Shown: positions 1 to 8,686 of the stretch, piece after piece | Position numbering within the stretch: position 1 is the stretch's first letter | Layout of the letters: each line of letters begins with the position of its first letter | DNA from: a virus | Direction: 5' to 3' (one strand) | DNA length: 26,417 nucleotides | IMG/VR virus record: IMGVR_UViG_3300045136_000058 | Span: 1-26,417 of that record | The notes under the pieces: model-generated | What the model saw: the letters and a program-made list of their open reading frames with translations, nothing else | Told to the model about the DNA's origin: nothing | Database searches by the model: none | Program-made: the position numbers and the translations under genes

Positions 1-1694
1 TCCCATGCCGAGAAGAAACGGCCATCGTAGTTGTCAATTACCAAAGAGCTTGAACCTTTTAAACTTTTTATTTGAAAATTTTTCTTAGCTGTCTGGAAAA
101 TTTTTTGAAGCCGGTTGAAATTCTTGTGTGGTCTTAAGTTTAAATTGTAAGACCCAATATTTGGCGGCTGCCCATTTTGCGTCTCAATGATAAAAATATC
201 TTCATCGTAGCTCCAATCTTTTTCCGGGTCAATTGACAACCGCCTACCTTCTTCGATAACAAGTTGCTCACTAACAAAATCTGAAACAAGGTTAAGCGTC
301 GAGCCTATATTTTTGTTCGCATTTGTTGCAACAAAGCTGCCACCGGTTCGCAATCCTGGCAATGAGCTTTCATACTTAGAATATCCTATTTCAACAGTGC
401 TTATGTATTTTTGCAAATTTAACTTTAATGAAGGCTTCTCACGGAATACGATTTCGGCAAATACCTCATTATCGTACAGCGTTGCTACGTCAACGATGCG
501 GATGAGCTGCTCGTCATAAGTTAGACCGATAGGAAATATCTTTGCAAGGTTATTAAATAGCTTATCGAATGAAACTGCAAATGGCTTGCTCTGCGGTATT
601 CTAATCTGACGTCCTCGCATTATACGTGCATTAAATTGGTAGTCTATTTGCGGAAGTTGTGAATTGCAACCATAAATAGTTCTTCTTAAAGCCTCTTCAA
701 CTGTCAGTGATTCACGAGATAGCCAGTAGTATTGCGTTCTTGCTTCTACCTCAAAGTTTGTACCTTGAAAGACTTGAAAGAAACTACCATTGTAAAAGTT
801 AAAGTTTCTGGAAATTCCACCCAATCTAACAAGAACCATGTATAGGTATATTTTATCGCCTGGATTACAGTTGACTTCATAGTTGTTGAAATTGAAATCT
901 GCGTTTATTACACCTAAGACATCGTTAAATGTCGAACCTACCTGAATGGGTGCTTGTGCATTAACCTTTATGAAGCAACTTAGAATATAAGTACTTCCAG
1001 GCTGTGTGAATATTATTCTTGCACTGATTTTATTTTTGAAGATATATTTACCGGCATACTTCACATTGATAAAATACTTTTCTACTTCAAAAGGTGGCAA
1101 CTCGCTAATATTCATTCCATAGTTAAAGACCTCTTCGATATTGTTCTCTGCCGGTTCATAGTTTACCATCAAATAGAGTGTATTATTAGTAAGATTTGAA
1201 TAGGCAGAACGTAATTCTTTTAACACTTTGAAATTGTATATTATTTCAATCGGCGGCAAATCAATCTGAGAAACAACTGTATTAAGCTGCTGACCATCTA
1301 ATCCTAAAGCAGTAGCAGGCGTAATATCAAACTCAACACTTTTACGCTGTATCAACTTGCTCCATACATCTGTCTTCTTTATTCCACACTTTACACGAAG
1401 CAGGTTATTAAAATATGTTATCTCAGCGCTCGCAAGTTCAAGCAGGCCGGTAAGTACAAGCTCATCGTTAAGGTATATTTGAATACTATGACTACCATCT
1501 ATGTCTTGGTTAATTAAATGCAGTATGTATTCTGCATCATCGCCAACGAATACTGGCTCGAAGTTTGAGAAAAATATAACACCATGGTAATCATTATGCC
1601 GCTCAAGGTCAAGGGTAAAATCTTCCCAGCCAATAACATTTTTTAGGTTATTGCCATTCACTACGAACTTAATCTCAAGCGGATTAAGCACCAT
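1..1694 (-). CDS. Large distal tail protein, partial (3' end outside window)
   Basis: An open frame runs without a stop from an ATG at 1694 to the left edge, giving about 564 residues (begins MVLNPLEIKFVVNG). The start overlaps the end of the preceding gene by 11 nt, matching the tight packing of this operon. The protein is rich in beta-prone and aromatic segments with no signal peptide or transmembrane helix, typical of structural tail proteins. Its place, fourth after the tape measure gene, suggests a distal tail, baseplate-hub or tail-tip component. I recognise no catalytic motif. The phage structural role is inferred from position; the exact part is unknown. The C-terminus, where a receptor-binding domain might lie, is not visible. 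Confidence 0.8.
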   Translation of the reverse strand, partial: MVLNPLEIKFVVNGNNLKNVIGWEDFTLDLERHNDYHGVIFFSNFEPVFVGDDAEYILHLINQDIDGSHSIQIYLNDELVLTGLLELASAEITYFNNLLRVKCGIKKTDVWSKLIQRKSVEFDITPATALGLDGQQLNTVVSQIDLPPIEIIYNFKVLKELRSAYSNLTNNTLYLMVNYEPAENNIEEVFNYGMNISELPPFEVEKYFINVKYAGKYIFKNKISARIIFTQPGSTYILSCFIKVNAQAPIQVGSTFNDVLGVINADFNFNNYEVNCNPGDKIYLYMVLVRLGGISRNFNFYNGSFFQVFQGTNFEVEARTQYYWLSRESLTVEEALRRTIYGCNSQLPQIDYQFNARIMRGRQIRIPQSKPFAVSFDKLFNNLAKIFPIGLTYDEQLIRIVDVATLYDNEVFAEIVFREKPSLKLNLQKYISTVEIGYSKYESSLPGLRTGGSFVATNANKNIGSTLNLVSDFVSEQLVIEEGRRLSIDPEKDWSYDEDIFIIETQNGQPPNIGSYNLNLRPHKNFNRLQKIFQTAKKNFQIKSLKGSSSLVIDNYDGRFFSAW

Positions 1695-2073
1695 CGGCAG
1701 TAATATTTAGCGTAACTACTGTTACAGTTGTTCCAGAAGTTACATTGTCATCGTCAATAATTAAGTCAGCACCTGATTCACCGACAGAGAAGTCTCTGAC
1801 ATAAGTGCCGTTGGAAGACTTCATGCGAGCCCAACCTGCTACACCTGAAGCAACTGCAACAGCCGACCAAGTGCCGTTTTTTGACGCAACACCACCAGAA
1901 GCTGCACTGAATGCAGGGTTCGGGATGTTAATACTTACCAGCAGCGTACCGGTAGCAGCGTTGTTAGCAGATGCAGGCTGTGCACCTGTACGGATTTCAA
2001 GCGTACCGCCATTGAAGACCGCAAGCGAATCATTGAGCTGCTTGTTTCTTAGAGCTGTATTTTTCTTTATCAT
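1684..2073 (-). CDS. Small conserved phage tail-region protein (129 aa)
   Basis: 129 residues. A central segment 'GGTLEIRTGAQPASANNAATGTLL' type (about residues 22-46), followed by a small-residue-rich beta region with 'GVAGWARMKSSNGT', resembles a family of small proteins found near tail genes in many tailed phages, from memory rather than a search. No membrane helix, low charge and many Gly/Ala/Thr residues fit a compact beta-sandwich structural protein. Its start codon overlaps the previous gene's stop as ATGA (2070-2073), and its end overlaps the next start by 11 nt, so translation is probably coupled. Likely a minor virion or tail-tip protein; function unknown. Confidence 0.8.
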   Translation of the reverse strand: MIKKNTALRNKQLNDSLAVFNGGTLEIRTGAQPASANNAATGTLLVSINIPNPAFSAASGGVASKNGTWSAVAVASGVAGWARMKSSNGTYVRDFSVGESGADLIIDDDNVTSGTTVTVVTLNITADGA

Positions 2074-2501
2074 GGTATATTGAATTTAAAACTGTTTTTC
2101 AAAGTAAGCCAAACTTGAAGTAAATAGTTCGGGTATTTGTTGTTTAATTGACTTATCTCAAGGTTTTCTTCTTGAACCACATCAGCGCCCTCAACTTTGA
2201 TTTCGTTCATCATAAATATTTTTTTAATTAAAACCATAAAGAAAGCAGGCACCGGTTCAATCACTAGTAGTTGCTGCTCCTTCATTGTATTGGTAAGCTG
2301 AACAACCGTACCGCTGTTGAATTCCGAGCTCTCAATTGTCTCTTTAAACCTACGATGGAAAAAGGAAGCCTCGAGCCTAAGATTGAAGGCGTTGTAAAAG
2401 TAAGTCCCGAAAATAGGCCTGTCGTTGCGGTATGTTATCAGTACATACCTATCACTTTTTGGAACTATCTTCTGCTGCGATTTGAGTATTACCTTCTTCA
2501 T
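2070..2501 (-). CDS. Hypothetical tail-region protein (143 aa)
   Basis: 143 residues, start coupled to the upstream gene by an ATGA overlap (2498-2501). Basic N-terminus followed by alternating hydrophobic segments (YVLITYRNDRPIFG, about residues 19-32) and an FFMVLIKKIFMM patch near residue 87 that is too short and charged to be a secure transmembrane helix. No recognised domain. Position between two tail genes in a co-directional, overlapping operon supports a virion or tail-assembly role, but this is inference from context only. Confidence 0.7.
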   Translation of the reverse strand: MKKVILKSQQKIVPKSDRYVLITYRNDRPIFGTYFYNAFNLRLEASFFHRRFKETIESSEFNSGTVVQLTNTMKEQQLLVIEPVPAFFMVLIKKIFMMNEIKVEGADVVQEENLEISQLNNKYPNYLLQVWLTLKNSFKFNIP

Positions 2502-3157
2502 GATATATTAGTACATTGACCTGTTTCATTCTGTATGATTCCATTGATAACTATATACTTAATTCCAAAAACACCTTCTGCTATGATGCCAGTAAAAGTA
2601 AATGCAGTCGTAAGGGCTGCATCTGTGTACAGCTGTGTGCCAAAAACTAAATCACCTTGCCAATACAGTACTGTTGACATAGTGCATTCGTTTGGTTCAA
2701 GACCGAAAATTCGCTGATTGATGCTTATTATGCTTGAAGTAATCTCTTCACTTCCTTCAGTAAGGTTACCACTCAACAGAATGTCGTCCGTCAGGCTTAT
2801 CAGCGATTCGATACTTTCACCTCCTTCAACAATATTTCCATCAACCTCGATGTATTCGATTTCAACCTCGAGCTCAAAGCATCCATTGACAAGGCCATAT
2901 GTCTGCGGCTGGAATGAAGTGGTATAAACAATGTTATTACCTTCGATTGTTTTTATAAATGTCTGCGTAAATGTGTTACTGCCTTGCTTAATAAATAGCC
3001 TTGCTACGTATTCGATTGTATCGGTAAACTGTACATAAATCAAATCATCAACGTACCAGCACTGCACGAAGTCCTCATCCTTCATGTAATCTGGCAGTAC
3101 GTCAGGCCCTTTATCTGGGTCGTAAAATCTTACCGGGCAAAGTTCTGAAACCTTCAT
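2498..3157 (-). CDS. Tail protein immediately downstream of tape measure (219 aa)
   Basis: 219 residues, start overlapping the tape measure stop as ATGA (3154-3157). The N-terminal half (CPVRFYDPDKG, PDYMKDEDFVQCWYVDDLIYVQF) resembles proteins encoded just after the tape measure in Bacteroidota phages, recalled rather than searched. The C-terminal third (LYTDAALTTAFTFTG, about residues 177-191) resembles short beta modules with a YTDaaLT motif found in Bacteroidota surface and phage proteins. Acidic and beta-rich. In siphoviruses this slot normally encodes the distal tail protein, so a baseplate-type role is plausible but not shown. Confidence 0.7.
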   Translation of the reverse strand: MKVSELCPVRFYDPDKGPDVLPDYMKDEDFVQCWYVDDLIYVQFTDTIEYVARLFIKQGSNTFTQTFIKTIEGNNIVYTTSFQPQTYGLVNGCFELEVEIEYIEVDGNIVEGGESIESLISLTDDILLSGNLTEGSEEITSSIISINQRIFGLEPNECTMSTVLYWQGDLVFGTQLYTDAALTTAFTFTGIIAEGVFGIKYIVINGIIQNETGQCTNIS

Positions 3158-5748
3158 CCAAATATGGATTTGCGTTTAATTATCCTATTTCCATTGCTGC
3201 TGCTTATGACCTCGTACAAGGTAGTGCCGTTCTTGATATAATTCGGCGCTGTCTTGTACATGGCTTCTACCAGTTCACGGTTGCCCTGCATGACAATTTC
3301 TTTCAGTGATACAAAGTTATCACGTTTCGCAAACTCTTGTTTTGCAAGTATATCCATCGTGCGCTCGGTCGGGATAACTTCCGTTCCCTTCGGTAAGTTA
3401 ACGAGCGTTGGCACTCCAGGCGACAAGGCTACTTTATTGCCCTTCCGTATCAGTTCAGGGCCTTCTTCACCAACGATAGCAAGGCCGCCAGGCGCACTGC
3501 TTGTACCTTTTTTAAACTGAGGTATCGGCTGTGCAACGATTGCCGCAACTTGTGCTGCTCCCATCGCAGCCACGAAAGCTGCCAATATCGGGTTGGCTAA
3601 TACTTTGGTAACTTGAACAGCTGTATTTATTATTGCATTAAACACAGCCATTGCCTTCTCAATCTTAGCCTGCTGCTGTCTTTCACGCTTGCGCTTAGCT
3701 TCTAACTTCTCACGCTCAAGTTCTGCACGCTGCTGGATAGCTTGCTTTGCGGCTTCGTTATTGCCGGCAAGCAGCAATTCACGCTTCGCATTCTCATCTA
3801 CCTTAGCAATCTCGGCATCGAGTGCTGCAATACGTTTATCAGAAAGAGACTTAAAGAGTGCGCCAACGTTCGAGGTAAATTGATTGTATAACTCTTGTAT
3901 TTTTTCGAGCGTCTGTTCTACTTTTTCAACTGTCTTCTCTTCATTGCTCTGTATCTGCTCAAATATCGCATCGTTCAGTTGCTTGCGTAGTTCATATAGT
4001 TTTTTCTCAACATCCTCACGCTCTGAAGCTGTCAACTGCTCAAATCCAAGAAGTTTCTCCAAGCCTTCAATCTGCTTGGCAAGTACATCGTCAACCATTG
4101 ACTTCTTGACGTCTGCAATTCGCTTCTCTGCTTCTGCACGTGTTATTTCACCACGTATCGCAGCGTCTTGAATGGCTTTTACTTCTGTATCAATGCGCTT
4201 CTGAAGCTCAATAACAGCCTGCTCATTTACTTTTTTTATAGCTTCAATCTTGGCAAGCCTATCTTTTTCAATTCTTGCGTCCTCTTTCTTTTGAATCTCT
4301 TCTTGCAGACCTGTTATTTGAGAAGTTAGCATTTTTTGTGCTTGGAATCTTTCTGTCTGCAAGTTAATAAGTTCGGCTTCCCTTTGAGCAGCTGCTTCAT
4401 TGGCAGCTTTATCATTCTCAAACAAATCATCACGTTCTTTTAGTATTTTATTTTCTATTTCTTTAATCTCAATACGCTTATCATATAGCTTCTGAAGAGC
4501 TGCTTCAGCCTTTAATAATGCCTGCAATCTCTGTTCATCAGTCTTTGTTTTATCCGCAGCAGCTTCACGATTTTCTGCAATTTCTTGGTTGAGTTCAGCT
4601 TCTTCTTTCAAGAATTGCCGTTTCATTAGCATAAGTTCGTTCTCTCGCTTCTGCAAGTCAACGTTTGCCTTTACATTATTCTTTATCTTTTCGTAAGCAT
4701 CACTTAATACCGGTGCGAGTGCTTTCCCTGCTTCGACTGCTCCCTCGATTGCCCAAGCAACTGGCACGGTGCCACGTACCAAGTCTTCAACTGCTTGCCC
4801 GGCAGCTTTAGCTGCTTCTTTGAATTCACCTTTGAATAGCAATGCAAAAGCATTCCCAAGGCCTTTAAATCCTTTCAACGCAAGCTCTATTCGGCTGATA
4901 AAGAAGTCTTTGATTGCATTACCTAAGTCCTGAAACCCTTGCTTTATCTTTTCAAGAGAAAGATTGGAAAGTTCACGGCCAAGTGCGATCACCCAATCAA
5001 CAAATGTGTCAAACACAGCGCTCAAAGCAGCGACAATTACCTTGAGTTTCAGCGCACCATCCTCGGTCTTGGTGAAGTATGCTACAAGCGTTTGAATTAA
5101 GCCTATAATTGCAAACAGTGGGATTGATTTCAGCGACATGCTGAAGCCCTGAATGCCGCCTATTACACCTCTCAATGCAGGTATAGCGTCAATAATACTC
5201 TGTGTGTAGTTACCGACGTTTACATTGGTATTGCCGATAGAAGTTTGCAGCTTCTTATATTCCGCATCTTTCAATTTAATTTCATTTAATAACTTTCCAC
5301 CTATCTCAGCATTCTCACGCTCTGCTGCGGATAAGTTGCTGTATTGGTCTTTCAGCTTTTTTAATTCTAATCCCAGCCTCTTTATTGAGCCTTCTTGCGC
5401 TTGCGCTATCTGTCTATTCAGCTGCGCTTCCTTAGCTGCATCACGCTGCGCTTCTTTCACCGCCGCAAGTTTATCGGCTTGTTCAATATAAGCCTTGCTT
5501 GTGCGCATCTGTGCTTGTTCAATTTGCTTCTGTATCTTCTCAAATTCAGACTGCGCAGCGTTTACTTCCTTCGTGGCAGTAACTAATTGCTGAACTTCAG
5601 TTGCTTTTTTTATCTGCTCAGAAACAACTTGCATAGAGCCGGCAATCTTTGCGGCAACCTTTAACACCTCCTCCATATTCTTGGCAAGCACAAGAGGTGC
5701 CGTGAGCAAATCATCAGAAAAAAAATCTTCTCTATTTATTTTGCTCAT
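3154..5748 (-). CDS. Tail tape measure protein
   Basis: 864 residues, the longest gene in the window. Residues 1-180 are highly charged heptad-rich coiled coil; 183-255 hold hydrophobic segments (for example IPLFAIIGLIQTLVAYF at 209-225); about 380-690 is a second long Glu/Lys/Gln-rich coiled coil; 699-740 is Ala-rich and hydrophobic. The C-terminal part has FKKGT (745-749), IVGEEGPELI (758-767) and LPKGTEVIP (785-793), a motif set familiar from tape measure proteins. The family sets tail length and is ejected with the DNA. The start overlaps the preceding gene by 17 nt. With the common figure of about 0.15 nm per residue, the tail would be of the order of 130 nm, an estimate only. Confidence 0.95.
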   Translation of the reverse strand: MSKINREDFFSDDLLTAPLVLAKNMEEVLKVAAKIAGSMQVVSEQIKKATEVQQLVTATKEVNAAQSEFEKIQKQIEQAQMRTSKAYIEQADKLAAVKEAQRDAAKEAQLNRQIAQAQEGSIKRLGLELKKLKDQYSNLSAAERENAEIGGKLLNEIKLKDAEYKKLQTSIGNTNVNVGNYTQSIIDAIPALRGVIGGIQGFSMSLKSIPLFAIIGLIQTLVAYFTKTEDGALKLKVIVAALSAVFDTFVDWVIALGRELSNLSLEKIKQGFQDLGNAIKDFFISRIELALKGFKGLGNAFALLFKGEFKEAAKAAGQAVEDLVRGTVPVAWAIEGAVEAGKALAPVLSDAYEKIKNNVKANVDLQKRENELMLMKRQFLKEEAELNQEIAENREAAADKTKTDEQRLQALLKAEAALQKLYDKRIEIKEIENKILKERDDLFENDKAANEAAAQREAELINLQTERFQAQKMLTSQITGLQEEIQKKEDARIEKDRLAKIEAIKKVNEQAVIELQKRIDTEVKAIQDAAIRGEITRAEAEKRIADVKKSMVDDVLAKQIEGLEKLLGFEQLTASEREDVEKKLYELRKQLNDAIFEQIQSNEEKTVEKVEQTLEKIQELYNQFTSNVGALFKSLSDKRIAALDAEIAKVDENAKRELLLAGNNEAAKQAIQQRAELEREKLEAKRKRERQQQAKIEKAMAVFNAIINTAVQVTKVLANPILAAFVAAMGAAQVAAIVAQPIPQFKKGTSSAPGGLAIVGEEGPELIRKGNKVALSPGVPTLVNLPKGTEVIPTERTMDILAKQEFAKRDNFVSLKEIVMQGNRELVEAMYKTAPNYIKNGTTLYEVISSSNGNRIIKRKSIFG

Positions 5749-6285
5749 AATTACGAAGTTTAAGTTGCCTTAAATAACTATTGAACTCTGCTAACTTTAT
5801 CTTTTCGTTGACCGAGAAGCCTACATTCATTGACAGCCAGGCCAGCATTGTATAGAAGTCGGTCTGCTCACTTTCGTTATTGAATTTTTTTTCGATATTG
5901 TTTTTCTTCGTAATTATCTGAGAGCTTAAAGCATTTATTCGATGTGCAGCAGCTATCAAAGATTCTTGGTATCTTTCGCTATCAGTCGTATCAATTAAAA
6001 TACCGTTGCGCTTCAATAAATCTACCATACCTTTATCGTACTTAAACAGCAGGTAAGACAGCGCACTCTTCATTGTTAAAAAGTTAGCCATGGAAAGATA
6101 GTAGTCTTTCAATGTGAGCTTGTATACCGAAAGATTGCGTACGCCCGTGCTTTTCTCATTCTTTTCCAATATTTCTTCCCATGCCTTCATCAGTACGCTT
6201 TTTATTGGTATTCCGAACTTTACTAATAGCCTTAAATCTTTCTTATTGTTTATCTCAATAAATCTTTTCAGTGTTATCTCTTCAT
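5732..6285 (-). CDS. Probable tail assembly chaperone, frame disturbed at its start
   Basis: The open frame, which formally reaches an ATG at 6412, encodes 'YEEITLKRFIEINNKKDLRLLVKFG...' and ends RNYEQNK with TAG. It sits directly before the tape measure gene, where tail assembly chaperones are encoded, and the helical composition fits. The ATG at 6412 would give a 131-nt overlap with the preceding gene, unlike the 4-nt overlaps elsewhere. An ATG at 6285 forms the usual ATGA overlap with the upstream stop, but its frame stops after three codons. One extra A there would give MKEITLKRFIEIN, a convincing N-terminus. I therefore place the gene at 6285 with a -1 frame disturbance; the alternatives are the 6412 start or frameshifting from the upstream gene. 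Confidence 0.65.
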
Positions 6286-6716
6286 ATTTGTAAGGCTTGC
6301 ATAAGTAATTCGGTAAATTTCTGCCGCACCACAGCAGCAACTCTGTCTTTATTTTCTTTAGTAATACCAAAAATTTCTTCAGGTACATAACCTCTGTCTG
6401 CCAATTTCGCAAATATCAAATCCTTTTTTTTGTCGCTCGCATCAAACAGTACCGGAAACTTGTCAGTCAATAAAAAAAAGCTATTGTGAAATGCGCCTGT
6501 ATCTTTTAACTGCCATGGGCCCGGTCGCTTACCGTATACAAAAACACTTCCAGGTGAATAATCCGGAAGAAATTCACCTTTCGATGTCTTTCCTTCCAGT
6601 AGCTGCTCAGTGTTTACTTGCACGATTTCCGGTTCGGCAAGTTCAATCGCTTCAAGCATCAGACGCTCAACGTCTAATGCTTTGATTTTTGCGAGCGTAG
6701 CTTCAAACTTATCCAT
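6282..6716 (-). CDS. Tail completion / gp10-like neck protein (144 aa)
   Basis: 144 residues. The segment with GEFLPDYSPGSV and GPWQLKDTGAFHNSF (about residues 47-81) resembles the 'L.dTG.l..S' core of phage tail-completion and HK97 gp10-like proteins that join head and tail or finish the tail tube. Helical N- and C-terminal flanks fit that family's size. It follows the tail tube and the small membrane ORF, with which it overlaps by 43 nt, and precedes the probable chaperone. The family assignment is from motif impression and context, not a search. Confidence 0.65.
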   Translation of the reverse strand: MDKFEATLAKIKALDVERLMLEAIELAEPEIVQVNTEQLLEGKTSKGEFLPDYSPGSVFVYGKRPGPWQLKDTGAFHNSFFLLTDKFPVLFDASDKKKDLIFAKLADRGYVPEEIFGITKENKDRVAAVVRQKFTELLMQALQI

Positions 6717-6868
6717 ATGATGCAGAATAACACTAAGTTAACCACAGCAGCATCAAGGATAGTAGCAGAAGAAAAAAGCAAGGCAAGCGGAACATACACG
6801 ACATAAGTCGACAGCACCATACCTATGAAGAAGACAACAATCTCCGCCGCCTTGCTTTTGCCTTTCAT
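6674..6868 (-). CDS. Small two-helix membrane protein (64 aa)
   Basis: 64 residues with a basic N-terminus (MKGKSK), two hydrophobic helices at about 9-31 and 36-56, and a basic tail (LKLRSQKSKH). The ATG lies 3 nt after the tail tube stop and is in the same frame, separated from it only by TAA and one GAC codon. A membrane protein between the tail tube and the tail-completion gene is unusual. Topology and size would fit a holin-like or superinfection-related protein, but no family is recognised and no lysis enzyme is in the window, so function stays open. Confidence 0.6.
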   Translation of the reverse strand: MKGKSKAAEIVVFFIGMVLSTYVVYVPLALLFSSATILDAAVVNLVLFCIIWISLKLRSQKSKH

Positions 6869-6871
6869 GTC

Positions 6872-7708
6872 TTAAGTAACATTTATCTTCGCTACCTCTG
6901 CGCTGTATGGCTTGGTCAGCGTAGGTGCAGACAAGCCAATCTTCACAACGCTTTGCATCGAAGCACCTGTCAGTTTATACTGGCCAGGGTTCGCACCGGC
7001 AGTGATTGCAGGTGTTCCAACCGTTCCGAAGAACTGGAAGTCAGCAAGCACAAGCCCAGTGATTGGCGTACCGTCGCAAGTAGAGGTAACTGTGAAGGTA
7101 ATCTCCAGAGCACCGGTCTGGCTACCTGCAATAGTTACATCTTGAATGCGAGGCAAGGTATAGAACCAATCAGCTTTCAGCATATAGCCGTTGCGGTCAA
7201 GCTCTTTGTTATTGCGCAGTGCAAGAACAATCGGGCTCTTGGTTGCAACGCTTCCATCACTGAAGACAAGCTTCTCGGTATGCAGCAATTGAATACTGTA
7301 ACCGTAGAAGTTACCGGCGCTGTCTTTGGTTCCCATCAAGTTGCCTTCGTTGTCAAAGAGAAACGCACGGCCGCTCTTGGCTCTGTGTGTAAACATTGCC
7401 TTGTGCAGGCAGAGACTTTGAGCGATGTGGAACTTGAAACGGTAGTTACCATCCCGCACGTTCAGGTAAGACAGCGGCGTTTCATCATATATAGCCTCTT
7501 CGCTGATGTTTTCAAACATATCGAAATATGGCCATATATTAAACTCACCGTTCTGTTGTAAAGCCGAATTTTGCCAGAAGGTTTCATTACCTATCTGTGC
7601 AGGCGTGGCTTTGAAATCGTCCGATGTTACTATCATGGACGTAATAAGCCCTGGCAGGTCAATGCACTTGCCGGGCTTGAGTGGAATCTTGCGAATATCG
7701 CAGCTCAT
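6872..7708 (-). CDS. Major tail tube protein with C-terminal Ig-like domain
   Basis: 278 residues. Located between the connector-type genes and the tail-completion/tape measure genes, the usual slot for the tail tube subunit. The N-terminal ~185 residues form a beta-rich domain (CIDLPGLITSMIVTSDD, WPYFDMFENISEEAIYDETPLSYLNVRDG). Residues ~190-278 (DVTIAGSQTGALEITFTVTS... GLSAPTLTKPYSAEVAKINVT) look like an immunoglobulin-type domain such as decorates many siphovirus tail tubes. No membrane helix. Ends with TAA, after which the frame continues into the 64-residue membrane ORF. Tail tube role is strongly supported by order; the Ig-like call is from the sequence pattern. Confidence 0.8.
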   Translation of the reverse strand: MSCDIRKIPLKPGKCIDLPGLITSMIVTSDDFKATPAQIGNETFWQNSALQQNGEFNIWPYFDMFENISEEAIYDETPLSYLNVRDGNYRFKFHIAQSLCLHKAMFTHRAKSGRAFLFDNEGNLMGTKDSAGNFYGYSIQLLHTEKLVFSDGSVATKSPIVLALRNNKELDRNGYMLKADWFYTLPRIQDVTIAGSQTGALEITFTVTSTCDGTPITGLVLADFQFFGTVGTPAITAGANPGQYKLTGASMQSVVKIGLSAPTLTKPYSAEVAKINVT

Positions 7709-7713
7709 AGTTT

Positions 7714-8199
7714 TTAGCAGTTTAAAATGTTAATCTTTAAGTTAATAATCTCAATCGCATCCAGTGGGTCAGTAAATATCTGCTCCACATTTTTGTTGGT
7801 TTGCGATACACCCCAGAAAGGTCTATCTATCTTGGTATGCGGTGGCATGCTCAGCCAGCCACTCCAGTAGAATCCTTTCTTACGTAGCGCAATAAAGAAA
7901 GCAGAATAAATTGGGTAAAGGATTGGTTTGAATACATTAACATACCGCTGTTCAGCAGTGTAATTACGGTCAGTGTATTCAAGGATTGCCAAGTTAAGCG
8001 AATACTGATGCATCTTCCCGACAATAGTTTCCTCGAAGTCTTGCCGCAATGCAATCAGCGGATACTTGTCAGCCTTGTGCTTGTCCTGTTCTATTAGCAT
8101 ATTGGCAATTTCAAGCCGATGCCCGTGCAGGTATCCAATAGGCTTCGGGTAGTCAATCGCTTGCACAACTTCACGCATTCTATCAACCAACGCAATCAT
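7714..8199 (-). CDS. Probable tail terminator / neck protein (161 aa)
   Basis: 161 residues starting with an ATGA overlap at 8196-8199 and ending 5 nt before the tail tube start. The order, capsid then two ~160-residue proteins then tail tube, matches the adaptor/terminator block of siphoviruses. The mixed alpha/beta pattern (QYSLNLAILEYTDRNYTAEQRY, then a helix-rich PILYPIYSAFFIALRKKG) is compatible with a tail terminator fold. No diagnostic motif is visible, so the role is inferred from gene order. Confidence 0.6.
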   Translation of the reverse strand: MIALVDRMREVVQAIDYPKPIGYLHGHRLEIANMLIEQDKHKADKYPLIALRQDFEETIVGKMHQYSLNLAILEYTDRNYTAEQRYVNVFKPILYPIYSAFFIALRKKGFYWSGWLSMPPHTKIDRPFWGVSQTNKNVEQIFTDPLDAIEIINLKINILNC

Positions 8200-8681
8200 A
8201 TGGACAAGTTGTTAACGTACCCAAATTCCGACTGCTTAACTTCGTCATAATTACCGACAGCTTCGATGAACTTATAGAAGCTCTTCACCTTATCCGTTGC
8301 TTCGTTGTAATACTGTGCGCAGGTATAAGAAGAGCTAACTATCTCAGCGTTCTCGGTATCTGTCCGGGCGTGGCCTGTGCCAACAAAGTTTGACACGATG
8401 TTAGTGCGTATCCAAAGCTGATAGAGGTATGGCAGTACGAAAGATTTTGCACCCTCGTACTTATACCATACCCCATCAACCTGGTAATCTTTACCGTTGA
8501 TAAAGTCGACCCACTTAGGTGCGGTTTGATTCAGAACAAAAGCCTTGTAGCCATTGTAAGATAGCACCTTGATTAAATATTTTTCCTCCTCAACCGCAAT
8601 AAAGTTATTCAGTTGAATTAAAAGTCTATCCTTATTCGGGATGACATAAGGAAAAACAAAATCGTTGGCGCTAACTATCAT
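8196..8681 (-). CDS. Probable head-tail adaptor protein (161 aa)
   Basis: 161 residues, first gene downstream of the major capsid gene and 5 nt from it. The sequence has aromatic-rich segments (WVDFINGKDYQVDGVWYKYEG, about 57-77) followed by a helix (FVLPYLYQLWIRTNIVSNFVG). This resembles the 'W..l..G..y....y.Gl...l.y.iy' pattern of head-tail connector proteins of Bacteroidota phages, judged by eye. A role in binding the portal ring as head-completion adaptor is inferred from position and this pattern. Confidence 0.6.
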   Translation of the reverse strand: MIVSANDFVFPYVIPNKDRLLIQLNNFIAVEEEKYLIKVLSYNGYKAFVLNQTAPKWVDFINGKDYQVDGVWYKYEGAKSFVLPYLYQLWIRTNIVSNFVGTGHARTDTENAEIVSSSYTCAQYYNEATDKVKSFYKFIEAVGNYDEVKQSEFGYVNNLSI

Positions 8682-8686
8682 GGCTA

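Noticed and set aside
6953-7561. 202-residue plus-strand ORF
   Set aside because: Lies antisense inside the tail tube gene; Cys- and Arg-rich, domain-less translation typical of a shadow frame.
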